From Brevibacterium yomogidense (GTDB lineage Bacteria; Actinomycetota; Actinomycetes; Actinomycetales; Brevibacteriaceae): a stretch of 64,000 nt of DNA. Below the pieces are notes generated by a model. The model saw nothing but the letters and a program-made list of their open reading frames with translations. It searched no databases and was not told where the DNA came from. The translations under genes and the position numbers were made by a program. The stretch lies in the NCBI RefSeq assembly GCF_900163715.1, contig NZ_FWFF01000022.1:25079-89078 (forward strand). Reading direction: 5' to 3'. Shown piece after piece: positions 45,047-54,238 of this stretch; the stretch's first letter is position 1, and each line of letters opens with the position of its first letter.

Positions 45047-47018
45047 GGACCGGAGGGCTCGGTACGGCCGCTTCACCGGCGGTCCGGACCCCCTTGCGCC
45101 GCCGGTCGACCTGTCGGAGGCGCTGGCGTCGATGTCCGACGACGTCATGGCCGGCTACGGCCCGGACCAGGCGCTGCGGGAGTATCTGCGTCGGGGCGGC
45201 GCGGACACGCGCGGTCTCGACGACCTCGCCGGCGACGTCCAGCGCGCTCGCCGTGCGCTGCTGGAGCGCCACAGCCTGGGCGGGACGATCGACCAGGTGA
45301 AGAAGCTGCTCGACGAGGCGGTGCTCGCGGAGCGGGGCCAGCTCGCGCGGGACGTCACGATGGACGACACGGACCGGACGTTCCGTGAGATGCAGATGGA
45401 GAACCTGCCGGATTCCCCCGCGGCCGCGGTGTCCGAGCTGCGCGGCTATGACTGGCAGTCGGCCGACGCGCAGCAGGCGTTCGCGCAGATCGAGGATCTG
45501 CTGGGCCGTGACGCGCTCGACGCGCGCTTCCGGGGGATGAAGGAGGCGCTCGAGAACGCGACGGACGAGGACCGCACGCGGGTGGCGGATATGCTCCGCG
45601 ACCTGGGCGACCTGCTGGAGAAGCGCGAGCGCGGCGAGGACACGGCCGAGGACTTCACGCAGTTCATGGAGGCCCACGGGGACCTCCTGCCGGAGGACCC
45701 CGCGACCCTCGATGAGCTCGTCGACATGCTGGCGCGCCGTTCTGCCGCGGCGGCGCGGATGCTCGCATCCATGACCGAGGAGCAGCGTGCGGAGCTCGCG
45801 CAGCTGTCGCAGCAGGCCTTCGGCTCACCGGAGCTGCAGGACCAGCTGGACCGCGTGGACGCGGGTCTGCGCTCTCTGCGCCCCGATCTCGACTGGACCG
45901 GTGCGGAGGAGTTCGAGGGTGACGAGGGCCTCGGGATCGGTGCCGGCGCCCGTGCGCTCGAGGACCTCGCGGAGCTGGACCGCCTCGCACAGCAGCTGAG
46001 CCAGTCCTACCCCGGTTCCTCGCTGTCGGACGTCGATGTCGACGCACTGGGACGGCAGCTGGGAGACGATGCCGTCGTCGATGCGCAGAAGCTCAAGGAG
46101 ATCGAGGAGCGGATGCAGGAGTCGGGCTATCTGCGGCGCAGTGCCGACGGTGACCTGCGGCTGTCTCCGGCGGCGCTGAAGCGCCTGGGCAAGACGCTGC
46201 TGCGCGATGTGGCGACGCGGCTGTCCGGCCGGTCGGGCCAGCGCGATGCGCGACTGAGCGGGATCGCGGGGGAGCAGACCGGGTCCACGCGGGAATGGGA
46301 GTTCGGAGACACGGAGCCCTGGGACGTCGCCCGGACCGTCGGCAACGCGATCATGCGGACGGCCGCAGACGGCAGGGACCCCGCACGCGGGGTGCGGATC
46401 AGCGTCGACGACGTCGAGGTGCAGGAGACGGAGGCGCGCACGCGCGCAGCGGTCGTCCTGCTGGTCGACGTGTCGTTCTCGATGGCGATGGACGGGTGGT
46501 GGCTGCCGATGAAGCGCACCGCACTCGCCCTCCACCATCTGGTGCGCACACGATTCCGCGGCGATGACCTCACGCTCATCACGTTCGGCAGAGTCGCCCG
46601 GACGACGGACCTCGACTCACTCGTGGGACTGTCCGCGGAGTACGACCCGGGCACGAACCTGCATCACGGCCTCCTGCTGGCGGGGGAGTTCTTCCGGAAG
46701 CACCCCACAGCGCAGCCGGTCCTGCTCGTCGTCACGGACGGCGAGCCCACCGCCTACCTCACGCCCAGCGGCGAGGGCGTCTTCTCCTACCCGCCCGATT
46801 CCGCGACGATCAACCGGACGATCGAGCAGCTGGACCGTGTGGGCCGGCAGGGCGTGCAGACGACGTTCTTCCGGCTGGGCGAGGACCGGGGCCTCGCGCG
46901 CTTCGTCGAGGCGATGGCTCGCCGCGTGCGCGGCACGGTCGTCGCACCGTCGGCGGACGACCTGGGATCCGCCGTGGTGGGGGAGTTCATGCGATCCCGC
47001 AGGCGCGGGAGCGCATGA
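45039..47018 (+). CDS. VWA (von Willebrand factor A) domain protein, ChlD-like
   Basis: A 659-residue soluble protein. The first 430 residues are mainly helical and acidic, with several long heptad-like stretches. The C-terminal VWA domain has a complete metal-ion-dependent adhesion site: Asp477, Ser479 and Ser481 in DVSFSMAM, Thr539 in GTNLHHG, and Asp567 in VTDGEP. It is cotranslated with the MoxR-like ATPase, the classical chaperone pair in which VWA binds the target and the ATPase supplies force. The target is unknown. GGGAGGGG lies upstream of the ATG. The convergent aconitase gene ends 7 nt after the stop. Confidence 0.9.
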   Translation: MAEDRRARYGRFTGGPDPLAPPVDLSEALASMSDDVMAGYGPDQALREYLRRGGADTRGLDDLAGDVQRARRALLERHSLGGTIDQVKKLLDEAVLAERGQLARDVTMDDTDRTFREMQMENLPDSPAAAVSELRGYDWQSADAQQAFAQIEDLLGRDALDARFRGMKEALENATDEDRTRVADMLRDLGDLLEKRERGEDTAEDFTQFMEAHGDLLPEDPATLDELVDMLARRSAAAARMLASMTEEQRAELAQLSQQAFGSPELQDQLDRVDAGLRSLRPDLDWTGAEEFEGDEGLGIGAGARALEDLAELDRLAQQLSQSYPGSSLSDVDVDALGRQLGDDAVVDAQKLKEIEERMQESGYLRRSADGDLRLSPAALKRLGKTLLRDVATRLSGRSGQRDARLSGIAGEQTGSTREWEFGDTEPWDVARTVGNAIMRTAADGRDPARGVRISVDDVEVQETEARTRAAVVLLVDVSFSMAMDGWWLPMKRTALALHHLVRTRFRGDDLTLITFGRVARTTDLDSLVGLSAEYDPGTNLHHGLLLAGEFFRKHPTAQPVLLVVTDGEPTAYLTPSGEGVFSYPPDSATINRTIEQLDRVGRQGVQTTFFRLGEDRGLARFVEAMARRVRGTVVAPSADDLGSAVVGEFMRSRRRGSA

Positions 47019-47025
47019 GCGCGGC

Positions 47026-48993
47026 TCACCCCTCGGGCTGAGCGGGCTTCGCCTCGATCGTCGGGTCTTCGCCGGCCCGGTGGGCGATGCGACCGCCGGC
47101 GAGCACCATGGACACTTGCCTCGCGGACAGGCGGTGTGTGAGTGCGATCTCCTCGCCGTTCACCTGGGCGGGCACCCGCGTGGACGATTCCAGCGCTGCG
47201 CGCAGTCCGGTGAAGCGCAGTACGTCGTCCCGCGAGATCCGGTCAGCATCCGCCGGGTCCTCGAACTCGAGGGGCAGCACGCCGAAGTTCGCGAGGTTCT
47301 GCCAGTGGATGCGGGCGAAGGACTTCGCGACGACCACCCGCAGCCCCAGGTAGCGCGGCGCGATGACTGCATGCTCACGCGACGAGCCCTGACCGTAGTT
47401 GTCGCCGCCGACGATCGCGTGGCCGCCGTCGGACTCCGCGGCGCGGGTCGGATACGTGTCGTCGACCTGGAGGTACACGAACTCCGCCATCTTCGGGATG
47501 TTGCTGCGGAAGGGGAGGACGCGTGAGCCCGCCGGCATGATCTCGTCGGTCGACACGTCGTCGCCGACCGTGAGCATCACCGGCAGCTCCATGTCATCGG
47601 GCAGCGGGTCGAACTCGGGCAGGGACTTCACGTTCTCGCCCTTGACCAGCTCGACGTCGCGCGCTTCGCGCTCGCCCAGCGGCGGCAGGAGCATGCGCGT
47701 GTTGACGCTGTACGTGTCCGGCAGCCTGGGTCGCGGATACGCCATGTCGAGGTCGCGCGGATCCGTGATCGTCCCGGTGAGCGCTGCGGCCGCGGCGGTC
47801 TCCGGCGAGCACAGCCAGACGGCGTCCTCGTCGGTGCCCGAACGGCCGGGGAAGTTCCTGGGCATGGTCCTGAGGCTGTTGCGCCCGACGGCGGGTGCCT
47901 GACCCATCCCGATGCAGCCCATGCACCCGGACTGGTGGATGCGGGCACCGGAGCGGATGAGGTCGAACGTCCAGCCGCCCTTCGTGAGGTCCTCGAGGAT
48001 CTCACGTGAGGACGGGTTGATGTCGAGGGACACCCGATCGTGCGGCTGGTGGTCGCGCATGATCTCTGCGACGACCGCGAAGTCGCGCAGTCCGGGGTTC
48101 GCGGACGACCCGACGACCACCTGGAAGACCTCCTCGCCCGCAGCCTCCCGCACCGGGACGACGTTCCCGGGCGATGACGGCTTCGCGATGAGCGGCTCCA
48201 GGCTGGAGAGGTCGATGTGCTCCTCCACGTCGTACGCGGCACCGGGATCCGCGACCACCTTCGTGTACTCATCGCCGCGGCCCACGGCCGTGAGGAAGTC
48301 ACGGGCTGCGCGATCTGCGGGGAAGACACTGGTCGTCGCGCCCAGCTCAGCGCCCATGTTCGCGATGACGTGGCGATCCATCGCCGTGAGCTGCGCCAGG
48401 CCCTCGCCGTGGTACTCGATGATCCGGCCGGCACCGCCCTTCACGCCGTGGCGCCGCAGCATCTCGAGGATGACGTCCTTGGCGGACACCCAGTCCGGGA
48501 GCGTGCCGGTGAGCTCGACGCCCCAGACCTGGGGCATCGAGACGTAGAGGGGATCGCCGGCCATGACCATGGCGATCTCGAGGCCGCCCACACCCATCGC
48601 CAGCATGCCCAGTGCACCGGCAGCGCACGTGTGGGAGTCGGAGCCGATCATCGTGGCCCCGGGCCGGCCGAAGCGGGCCTGGTGGACCGGGTGGGACACG
48701 CCGTTGCCGGCGCGGGAGAACCACAGTCCGTAGCGCTGTGCCGCGGACTGGAGGAACATGTGGTCCTCGGGGTTCTTCTGATCCGTCTGCAGCAGGTTGT
48801 GGTCGACGTACTGCACGGAGAGCTCCGTGCGGATGCGGTCCAATCCCAGTGCTTCGAGCTCGAGCATCACCATCGTGCCGGTGGCGTCCTGGGTGAGGGT
48901 CTGATCGATCGCCAGCCCGATCTCATTCCCGGGCTCCGGCGTCCCCTCGATCAGGTGCGAGTGGATGAGCTTCTCTGCGACGTTCTGCGGCAT
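47026..48993 (-). CDS. Aconitate hydratase (putative Aquifex-type)
   Basis: A 655-residue aconitase-family enzyme, shorter than the usual 890-940-residue AcnA of actinobacteria and resembling the Aquifex-type group. The three Fe-S cysteines are visible: Cys123 in GSDSHTCAAG, and Cys357 and Cys360 in SGCMGCIGMG. The swivel domain has STDEIMPAGS and GDNYGQGSSREHAV. It should interconvert citrate and isocitrate in the TCA cycle; a different hydro-lyase substrate (homoaconitate or isopropylmalate-like) cannot be excluded without alignment. GAGAGGCACC precedes the ATG. A TAGCCT element near 49058 on this strand may be its -10. Confidence 0.88.
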   Translation of the reverse strand: MPQNVAEKLIHSHLIEGTPEPGNEIGLAIDQTLTQDATGTMVMLELEALGLDRIRTELSVQYVDHNLLQTDQKNPEDHMFLQSAAQRYGLWFSRAGNGVSHPVHQARFGRPGATMIGSDSHTCAAGALGMLAMGVGGLEIAMVMAGDPLYVSMPQVWGVELTGTLPDWVSAKDVILEMLRRHGVKGGAGRIIEYHGEGLAQLTAMDRHVIANMGAELGATTSVFPADRAARDFLTAVGRGDEYTKVVADPGAAYDVEEHIDLSSLEPLIAKPSSPGNVVPVREAAGEEVFQVVVGSSANPGLRDFAVVAEIMRDHQPHDRVSLDINPSSREILEDLTKGGWTFDLIRSGARIHQSGCMGCIGMGQAPAVGRNSLRTMPRNFPGRSGTDEDAVWLCSPETAAAAALTGTITDPRDLDMAYPRPRLPDTYSVNTRMLLPPLGEREARDVELVKGENVKSLPEFDPLPDDMELPVMLTVGDDVSTDEIMPAGSRVLPFRSNIPKMAEFVYLQVDDTYPTRAAESDGGHAIVGGDNYGQGSSREHAVIAPRYLGLRVVVAKSFARIHWQNLANFGVLPLEFEDPADADRISRDDVLRFTGLRAALESSTRVPAQVNGEEIALTHRLSARQVSMVLAGGRIAHRAGEDPTIEAKPAQPEG

Positions 48994-49113
48994 GGTGCCT
49001 CTCCCGTCCGTCAGTTGATCCGCGGCTGCGGGGTATGACGTAGTCCCTCCAGGCTAGCTCCCAGAGCGCGGCCTGAACAGGGTCCTCTGCTGGTGAGAGG
49101 CCGGAACGCCGCG

Positions 49114-50835
49114 TCAGAACCCTCCGAGCATGGCCTTCTGCAGCGTCGACAGCCCCACGGACCCCAGCGCGAGCGCCTGCGAGTGGAAGTCGCGCAGCGA
49201 GAACTCCCTCCCCGCGGACTCCTCGCGCATCCGCACGGCTTCCCGCAGGTCCTGCCAGATCCGCTGTCCCACCGAGTACGAGGGGGCCTGCCCGGGCCAG
49301 CCCAGGTAGCGGGTGAGCTCGAACTCGAGGAAGCTGCGCTCCATCGCGACGTTGGCGGTGAGGAACTCCCACGCCTTCTGCTTGTCCCACACGCCGCCGC
49401 CCAGCGAGTCAGGGGCCTGCTTGCGGCAGTGCACGCCGATGTCCAGGCAGACGCGGGCGGCGCGCAGGCGCTGGGAGTCGAGCATCCCGAAGCGGTCGCC
49501 CGGATCGGCGAGGAAGCCCAGCTCGTCCATGAGGCGCTCCGCGTAGAGGGCCCAGCCCTCTCCGTGGCCGGACACCCAGACGCCCTGCTTCCGCCACGCG
49601 TTGAGGACGCCGTCCTGCATGGCCGCCGCCCCGAACTGGAGATGATGGCCGGGAACGCCCTCGTGGTAGACCGTCGTCTTCTCCTGCCACGTGGAGAACG
49701 TCTCCACCCCCTTCGGCACGGACCACCACATGCGGCCGGGACGTGAGAAGTCCGCAGTGGGCGGCGTGTAGTAGATGCCGCCGGTGCCATCGGGCAGCAC
49801 CATGCACTCGATCGTCCGGACGGGGCCGCTGATGTCGAAGTGGGTGCCGGCCATCGCCGCTGTGGCGTCATCCGCGGTGGACTGCATCCAGTCCCGCAGC
49901 GCGTCGAGTCCGTGCAGCTGTCGCTCCGGGTCCGCGTCGAGCCGCTCCATCGCCTGCCGCACGGAGGAGCCGGGGTACAGCGATTCCGCGATCTGACGCT
50001 GCTCCGCATCGATCGAGGCGAGCAGCTCGAGACCCCACTCGTACGTCTCGTCGAGGTCGATCTCCGCGCCCAGGAACATCCGGGAGTGCAGCGCATACTC
50101 CTCGCGGCCCACGGCGTCGTCCTCGGGCGCATCGGACAGCAGCTGCTCCTGCAGGAAGTCCGCGAACCGGCCGCTGGCGGTCCGGGCGGTGTCCGCCGCA
50201 TCCTCGAGCTCTCGCAGCAGCCCGGCGGAGACCGTCCCGCTCGCGGTGGCGACGAAGCGGTCGAAATGTCCCGCGGCCTCGGCGGCGGAGCGCGCCTGCC
50301 CGATGACCGCGGCGACCTGCGTGCGGGCGGCGACCCGGCCGTTCGCCCGCGCCTCCAGCAGTGACTCGCGGTGCCCGGCGAGCGCTTGGCCCACCGCGCG
50401 CAGGCGGGCGGCATTGGCCTCCCAATCCGCCTCCGAGGCCGTCGGCACCAGATCGAAGAACTCCCGGACCGTCTGGAAGGGCGAGGTGATCACGTTCAGG
50501 TCGGACAGTCCCGCGCCCAGCGCGTGCAGCTCCCGCTCGAGTCCCAGCCTCTCGCGCAGGGCATCCGCGGTCACCGCGTCGACCTCGTCGAAGAGGCCCG
50601 TCGCGCGGGACTCGGCCTCTGTGGCCTCGAGTGTGGCGAGCGTGCGGGCGTTCAGCGCATCCTGGGCAGCGAGACCGCCGGGGGAGAAGTCGTCGAGCTC
50701 ATCGTCGCGACCGGGCGCACCCACTTCGATCCGCAGAGACGGGGACAGATCGAGCATGCCCTGGAAATGCTGCTCCGCGACTTCGTCGATCGGGGTCGGG
50801 ACACGGGAGGGTGACTGCATCGTCCATTCGCTCAT
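49114..50835 (-). CDS. DUF885 family protein, probable metallopeptidase
   Basis: A 573-residue DUF885 protein. The zinc-binding-like motif HEGVPGHH lies at residues 391-398, with YHE and HLQF around it, and HGEGWALYAERLMDELGF follows about 30 residues later with the third ligand Glu. The rest is helical, typical for the family. Characterised relatives are dipeptidases or carboxypeptidases. There is no signal peptide, so it is cytoplasmic. TAGTCT (50847-50842) is 6 nt from the ATG, suggesting a leaderless transcript. A 16-bp tandem repeat (50845-50860 and 50861-50876) overlaps this promoter. Confidence 0.88.
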   Translation of the reverse strand: MSEWTMQSPSRVPTPIDEVAEQHFQGMLDLSPSLRIEVGAPGRDDELDDFSPGGLAAQDALNARTLATLEATEAESRATGLFDEVDAVTADALRERLGLERELHALGAGLSDLNVITSPFQTVREFFDLVPTASEADWEANAARLRAVGQALAGHRESLLEARANGRVAARTQVAAVIGQARSAAEAAGHFDRFVATASGTVSAGLLRELEDAADTARTASGRFADFLQEQLLSDAPEDDAVGREEYALHSRMFLGAEIDLDETYEWGLELLASIDAEQRQIAESLYPGSSVRQAMERLDADPERQLHGLDALRDWMQSTADDATAAMAGTHFDISGPVRTIECMVLPDGTGGIYYTPPTADFSRPGRMWWSVPKGVETFSTWQEKTTVYHEGVPGHHLQFGAAAMQDGVLNAWRKQGVWVSGHGEGWALYAERLMDELGFLADPGDRFGMLDSQRLRAARVCLDIGVHCRKQAPDSLGGGVWDKQKAWEFLTANVAMERSFLEFELTRYLGWPGQAPSYSVGQRIWQDLREAVRMREESAGREFSLRDFHSQALALGSVGLSTLQKAMLGGF

Positions 50836-50949
50836 GGAACCAGACTACGTGGACGTCTGCCTACGCGGACGTCTGCGCGATTCTCCGGAGCCCGGCCCAC
50901 GAGCGGTGCGAACGCGTGACGGGGAAGCGGATCCAAGGGACCATGGGGT

Positions 50950-51501
50950 ATGACCTCGAACCTGCCGCCGTGGCCGGAGCAGCCCCTCGTGGGGGAGCGA
51001 GTGGCCCTGCGCAGGGCCGATGACCGGGACATCCCGATGGCACGCAGCCTCTCCTCGGATCCGTACGTCCCGACGATCGGATCGCTCCCGCCCGATGCGA
51101 CGCACGAGCAGGCGCGGGCATGGATCGTACGGCAGCGGGACAGCAGGGACCGCGGTGCGGGCTACTCCTTCACGATCGTCGACGAGCAGGCGGACGCGGC
51201 AGTGGGCAACTGCGGACTGTGGCTGCGTGCGCTTCCGGACGGACGCGCGACCGCGGGCTACGCACTCGCCCCCGAGCACCGCGGTCAGGGCCTGGGGGCG
51301 GATGCGCTGCGCACACTCACCGACTTCGCGGCGCAGCTGTCGGGCCTGCACCGCATCGAGCTGTACATCGAACCGTGGAACTCCGGCTCCATGCGCACCG
51401 CGGAGTCTGCGGGCTACCTCCGGGAGGGACTGCTGCGCAGCCACCAGTGGATCGGCGGGAGCAGGCGGGACATGCTCCTCTACGCCTGCCTCGTGCCCTG
51501 A
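50950..51501 (+). CDS. GNAT family N-acetyltransferase (RimJ/RimL-like)
   Basis: A 183-residue GNAT enzyme. RLRRADD-type opening strands (VALRRADDRDIP, about residues 18-29) are followed by the acetyl-CoA-binding motif EHRGQGLGADALR (about 109-121). IELYIEPWNSGSMRTAESAGY (split around 138-158) is the RimJ/RimL-like end. It transfers acetyl groups from acetyl-CoA to an amine on a protein or small molecule; the substrate is unknown. The ATG lacks a clear ribosome binding site (GGGGT precedes it). Confidence 0.85.
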   Translation: MTSNLPPWPEQPLVGERVALRRADDRDIPMARSLSSDPYVPTIGSLPPDATHEQARAWIVRQRDSRDRGAGYSFTIVDEQADAAVGNCGLWLRALPDGRATAGYALAPEHRGQGLGADALRTLTDFAAQLSGLHRIELYIEPWNSGSMRTAESAGYLREGLLRSHQWIGGSRRDMLLYACLVP

Positions 51502-51588
51502 TCGCCTGCCTCGTGCACTGACCGATGGGATAGCATCGCACCAGCACACTTATCGTGCGTTCAGTCATGATCTGATCCGAGGAGGACC

Positions 51589-52791
51589 ATGTCGCAGCGG
51601 CGGCTGTGGAACAAGGACTTCACCGTCGCGCTCGTCATCAGCGTCTTCCTCGCCTTCGTCTTCTACCTCCTCGTCACCTCGATGGTCGGCTATGCCGTCC
51701 TGCGGTTCGCAGCGGGGGACACCGCAGCAGGATTCGCCTCGACGGCATTCGTCCTGGGATCCGTTCTCACACGACCGCTCGCGGGGAAGCTCATGGACGT
51801 GGTCGGCCGCCGCCGGCTTCTCACGATCGCACTGGTGCTCGCCGCCGTCGTCTCCCTCGCCTACTTCTTCGTCGACACCCTGGGCCTGTTCATCCTGTCG
51901 CGGCTGGTGCACGGCATGCTGTTCGGTGCCGGGCACACGACGCTCAACGCGGCCGCGCAGGACCTCATCCCGTCGGACCGACGGTCGGAGGGCAGCGGCT
52001 ACTTCGCGACGTCGATGACGCTGGGATCCGCTCTGGGCCCGCTCATCGCGGTGTCGACCGTGGACGCATGGGGGTACGAGGTCCTCTTCGGGATCTCGCT
52101 GGCGTTCTCCCTCATCGCGCTCGTGGGTGTCCCCTTCCTCCGGTTGCCCGAGCGCAGGCTCACCGCCGGGCAGCTGCGGGACGCCCTGTCCCCGCATCCG
52201 CGGACCCTCGCCGACCCGGACGGCTTCCGCATGGGAGCCGTCATCTTCCTGGGCAGCGCGGCCTACTCGGGGATCCTCGCGTTCCTCGCCACCCACGCCG
52301 AGGCCTCGGGCGCCGGTGCCTCGTCGTCACCGGTGTTCTTCGCCTGCTTCGCCGTCGCATCGCTCAGCGCGCGCCTCACGATCGGACGGATCCAGGACGT
52401 GTACGGCGACAATGTCGTCCTCTACCCGCTGTTCGTGACGTTCGCCGCCGCCTGCCTGCTCCTCGCCTTCTGGCCCAGCGTGCCCGGCATGGTGTTCGCC
52501 GGTCTGCTCGCAGGGTTCGGCTACGGATCACTCATCACCTGTGCGATGGCGATCGCCGTGCGGACCGCGGGACTCAGCCGCGTCGGCCTCGTCACGTCGA
52601 CCTACCTGCTGAGCATGGACCTGGGAATGGGGCTGGGCGCGATCGTCCTGGGTGCGGCCGCGGGAGCCTGGGGCTACTCCGCGCTCTACGTCCTGTGCGC
52701 GATGTTCGTCGCCGTCGCCGCGGGATGGTACGCGCTGGTCCACGGTCGGTTCCCGCGCGCGGGCCGCGCCGGTGCGCCCCGGAGGCGCTGA
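51589..52791 (+). CDS. MFS transporter, first of a tandem pair
   Basis: A 400-residue, twelve-helix carrier. Motif A between helices 2 and 3 is GKLMDVVGRRRLL (about residues 63-75). A cytoplasmic loop around 180-210 precedes the second half, where GRIQDVYGDNVVLYP (about 264-278) stands in the matching position. The start is set by GAGGAGGACC before the ATG. The next gene is a clear paralogue (start RLW, GRRRxL, GRIQDxYGDNVV), so the two arose by duplication. Substrate unknown; the family shape fits sugar or drug efflux. Confidence 0.88.
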   Translation: MSQRRLWNKDFTVALVISVFLAFVFYLLVTSMVGYAVLRFAAGDTAAGFASTAFVLGSVLTRPLAGKLMDVVGRRRLLTIALVLAAVVSLAYFFVDTLGLFILSRLVHGMLFGAGHTTLNAAAQDLIPSDRRSEGSGYFATSMTLGSALGPLIAVSTVDAWGYEVLFGISLAFSLIALVGVPFLRLPERRLTAGQLRDALSPHPRTLADPDGFRMGAVIFLGSAAYSGILAFLATHAEASGAGASSSPVFFACFAVASLSARLTIGRIQDVYGDNVVLYPLFVTFAAACLLLAFWPSVPGMVFAGLLAGFGYGSLITCAMAIAVRTAGLSRVGLVTSTYLLSMDLGMGLGAIVLGAAAGAWGYSALYVLCAMFVAVAAGWYALVHGRFPRAGRAGAPRRR

Positions 52792-52854
52792 GGCGGCGGC
52801 CGCCCCCACCGCCCCGCTCGCTGCCTGCGTCGGCACGGCCATAGACTGTCCCGA

Positions 52855-54036
52855 GTGACTGAGCAGAGACTGTGGACCCGGACATTCGTCATCGGCATCG
52901 TCGTGAATCTCTTCATGTCGACGGTCTTCTACCTCCTCATGACGACGATGGCGGTCTACGCCGTCGACCGGTTCTCCGCCTCGGACGCAGGCGCCGGGCT
53001 CGCCTCCTCAGGCTTCATCATCGGTGCCGTGGTCGGGAGGGTCCTCGCGGGCAAGTTCCTCGACCTCGTGGGACGACGGCGGATGCTCGTCGTGACCATG
53101 GCCGTGTTCGTCATCGCCGGCCTCGCATACATCCCCGCTGACGGTCTGGGACTGCTGATCGCCGTCCGCCTGGTGCACGGGTTCGCCTTCGGTCTGGGGA
53201 ACACGGCGCTCGTGGCCTCGATCCAGTCGGTGATCCCATCCGCGCGCAGAGCGGAGGGCAACGGCTACTTCGGCACTGCGACGACCCTCGCCACTGCTGT
53301 GGGTCCCTTCCTCGGCGTGACGCTCGCCGCCCAGTTCGGCTTCTCCTCACTCTTCTGGGTCGCCTCCGCCTGCGGACTCCTCGCGATGCTCGCGGCACTC
53401 GCCTACAGAGTCCCCGAGCGCACGATCACCGCTGAGGACAGGGTCCTGCTGAAGTCATTCCGACCCAGCAGCTTCGTCGACGCGAAGGCGCTGCCGTACG
53501 CCGCCGTCATGGGATTCGGCGGACTCGCGTACTCGTCCGTGCTGGCATACCTCGCTGGACACACGGCCACGGTGGGAGTGCCGCAGGCCGCGAGTATGTT
53601 CTTCCTGCTCTATGCGGCCGGCTCCCTCGTCGCACGGCTGTTCGCGGGCCGCATCCAGGACCAGTACGGGGACAACGTCGTGGTGGTTCCCGTGTTCGCG
53701 GTGTTCGCAGCCGGGATGGCCACGGTTGCGATGGCGGACACCGTGTGGGCCTTCGCGCTCGCCGGACTGTTCACCGGGCTGGGCTTCGGCTGCCTGCTGC
53801 CGTCGCTGCAGGCGATCCTCATCAGCCGGACCACTCCCGCACAGGTGGGCGTCGCGACGTCGACGTTCTTCCTCATCCTCGATCTGGGAACCGGCGTCGG
53901 GCCGGTCCTGCTGGGCCTCTTCGCGAGTGCGGCCGGGTACACGGCGATGTATTGGCTGAGCGCCGGGTTCGTGCTGGTGTCCGCTGCCGTCTATGCGCTG
54001 GTCCACGGCTTCCGCGCGGGCTGGGGGCGCGGCTGA
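52855..54036 (+). CDS. MFS transporter, second of a tandem pair
   Basis: A 393-residue, twelve-helix carrier paralogous to the preceding gene. Shared markers are TEQRLW versus SQRRLW at the start, GKFLDLVGRRRML (about residues 63-75) and GRIQDQYGDNVVVVP (about 263-277). The GTG start has no ribosome binding site, but TAGACT (52842-52847) lies 7 nt upstream, so this copy has its own leaderless promoter while the first copy has a normal leader. The pair may therefore differ in regulation as well as substrate. Confidence 0.88.
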   Translation: MTEQRLWTRTFVIGIVVNLFMSTVFYLLMTTMAVYAVDRFSASDAGAGLASSGFIIGAVVGRVLAGKFLDLVGRRRMLVVTMAVFVIAGLAYIPADGLGLLIAVRLVHGFAFGLGNTALVASIQSVIPSARRAEGNGYFGTATTLATAVGPFLGVTLAAQFGFSSLFWVASACGLLAMLAALAYRVPERTITAEDRVLLKSFRPSSFVDAKALPYAAVMGFGGLAYSSVLAYLAGHTATVGVPQAASMFFLLYAAGSLVARLFAGRIQDQYGDNVVVVPVFAVFAAGMATVAMADTVWAFALAGLFTGLGFGCLLPSLQAILISRTTPAQVGVATSTFFLILDLGTGVGPVLLGLFASAAGYTAMYWLSAGFVLVSAAVYALVHGFRAGWGRG

Positions 54037-54129
54037 GCGGACTGGCTGCAGGTCTGATCGATCGAGTGGCGAGGCGACCGCCGGGCGAGGTGACCGCCGG
54101 TCGGGCCGTCGAACCGATCGGCGCGGATC

Positions 54130-54185
54130 GAGTGCGCAACACCCGCACACATTCCGTCTGCGAGGTGTGCAGGTGTTGCGCACTC
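54130..54185. terminator. Very long hairpin between convergent genes
   Basis: A 21-nt left arm (54130-54150) pairs with 54165-54185 at 20 of 21 positions, across a 14-nt loop. It lies 93 nt after the MFS stop and 53 nt from the end of the convergent carboxylase operon. The simplest reading is a bidirectional terminator; its length is greater than the others in the window, so a dispersed repeat is also possible. Confidence 0.65.
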
Positions 54186-54238
54186 GCCGGGATCGGCCAC
54201 AGCTCATCGCCGGAGTGATCCCTCGGATCAGTGGTCTC

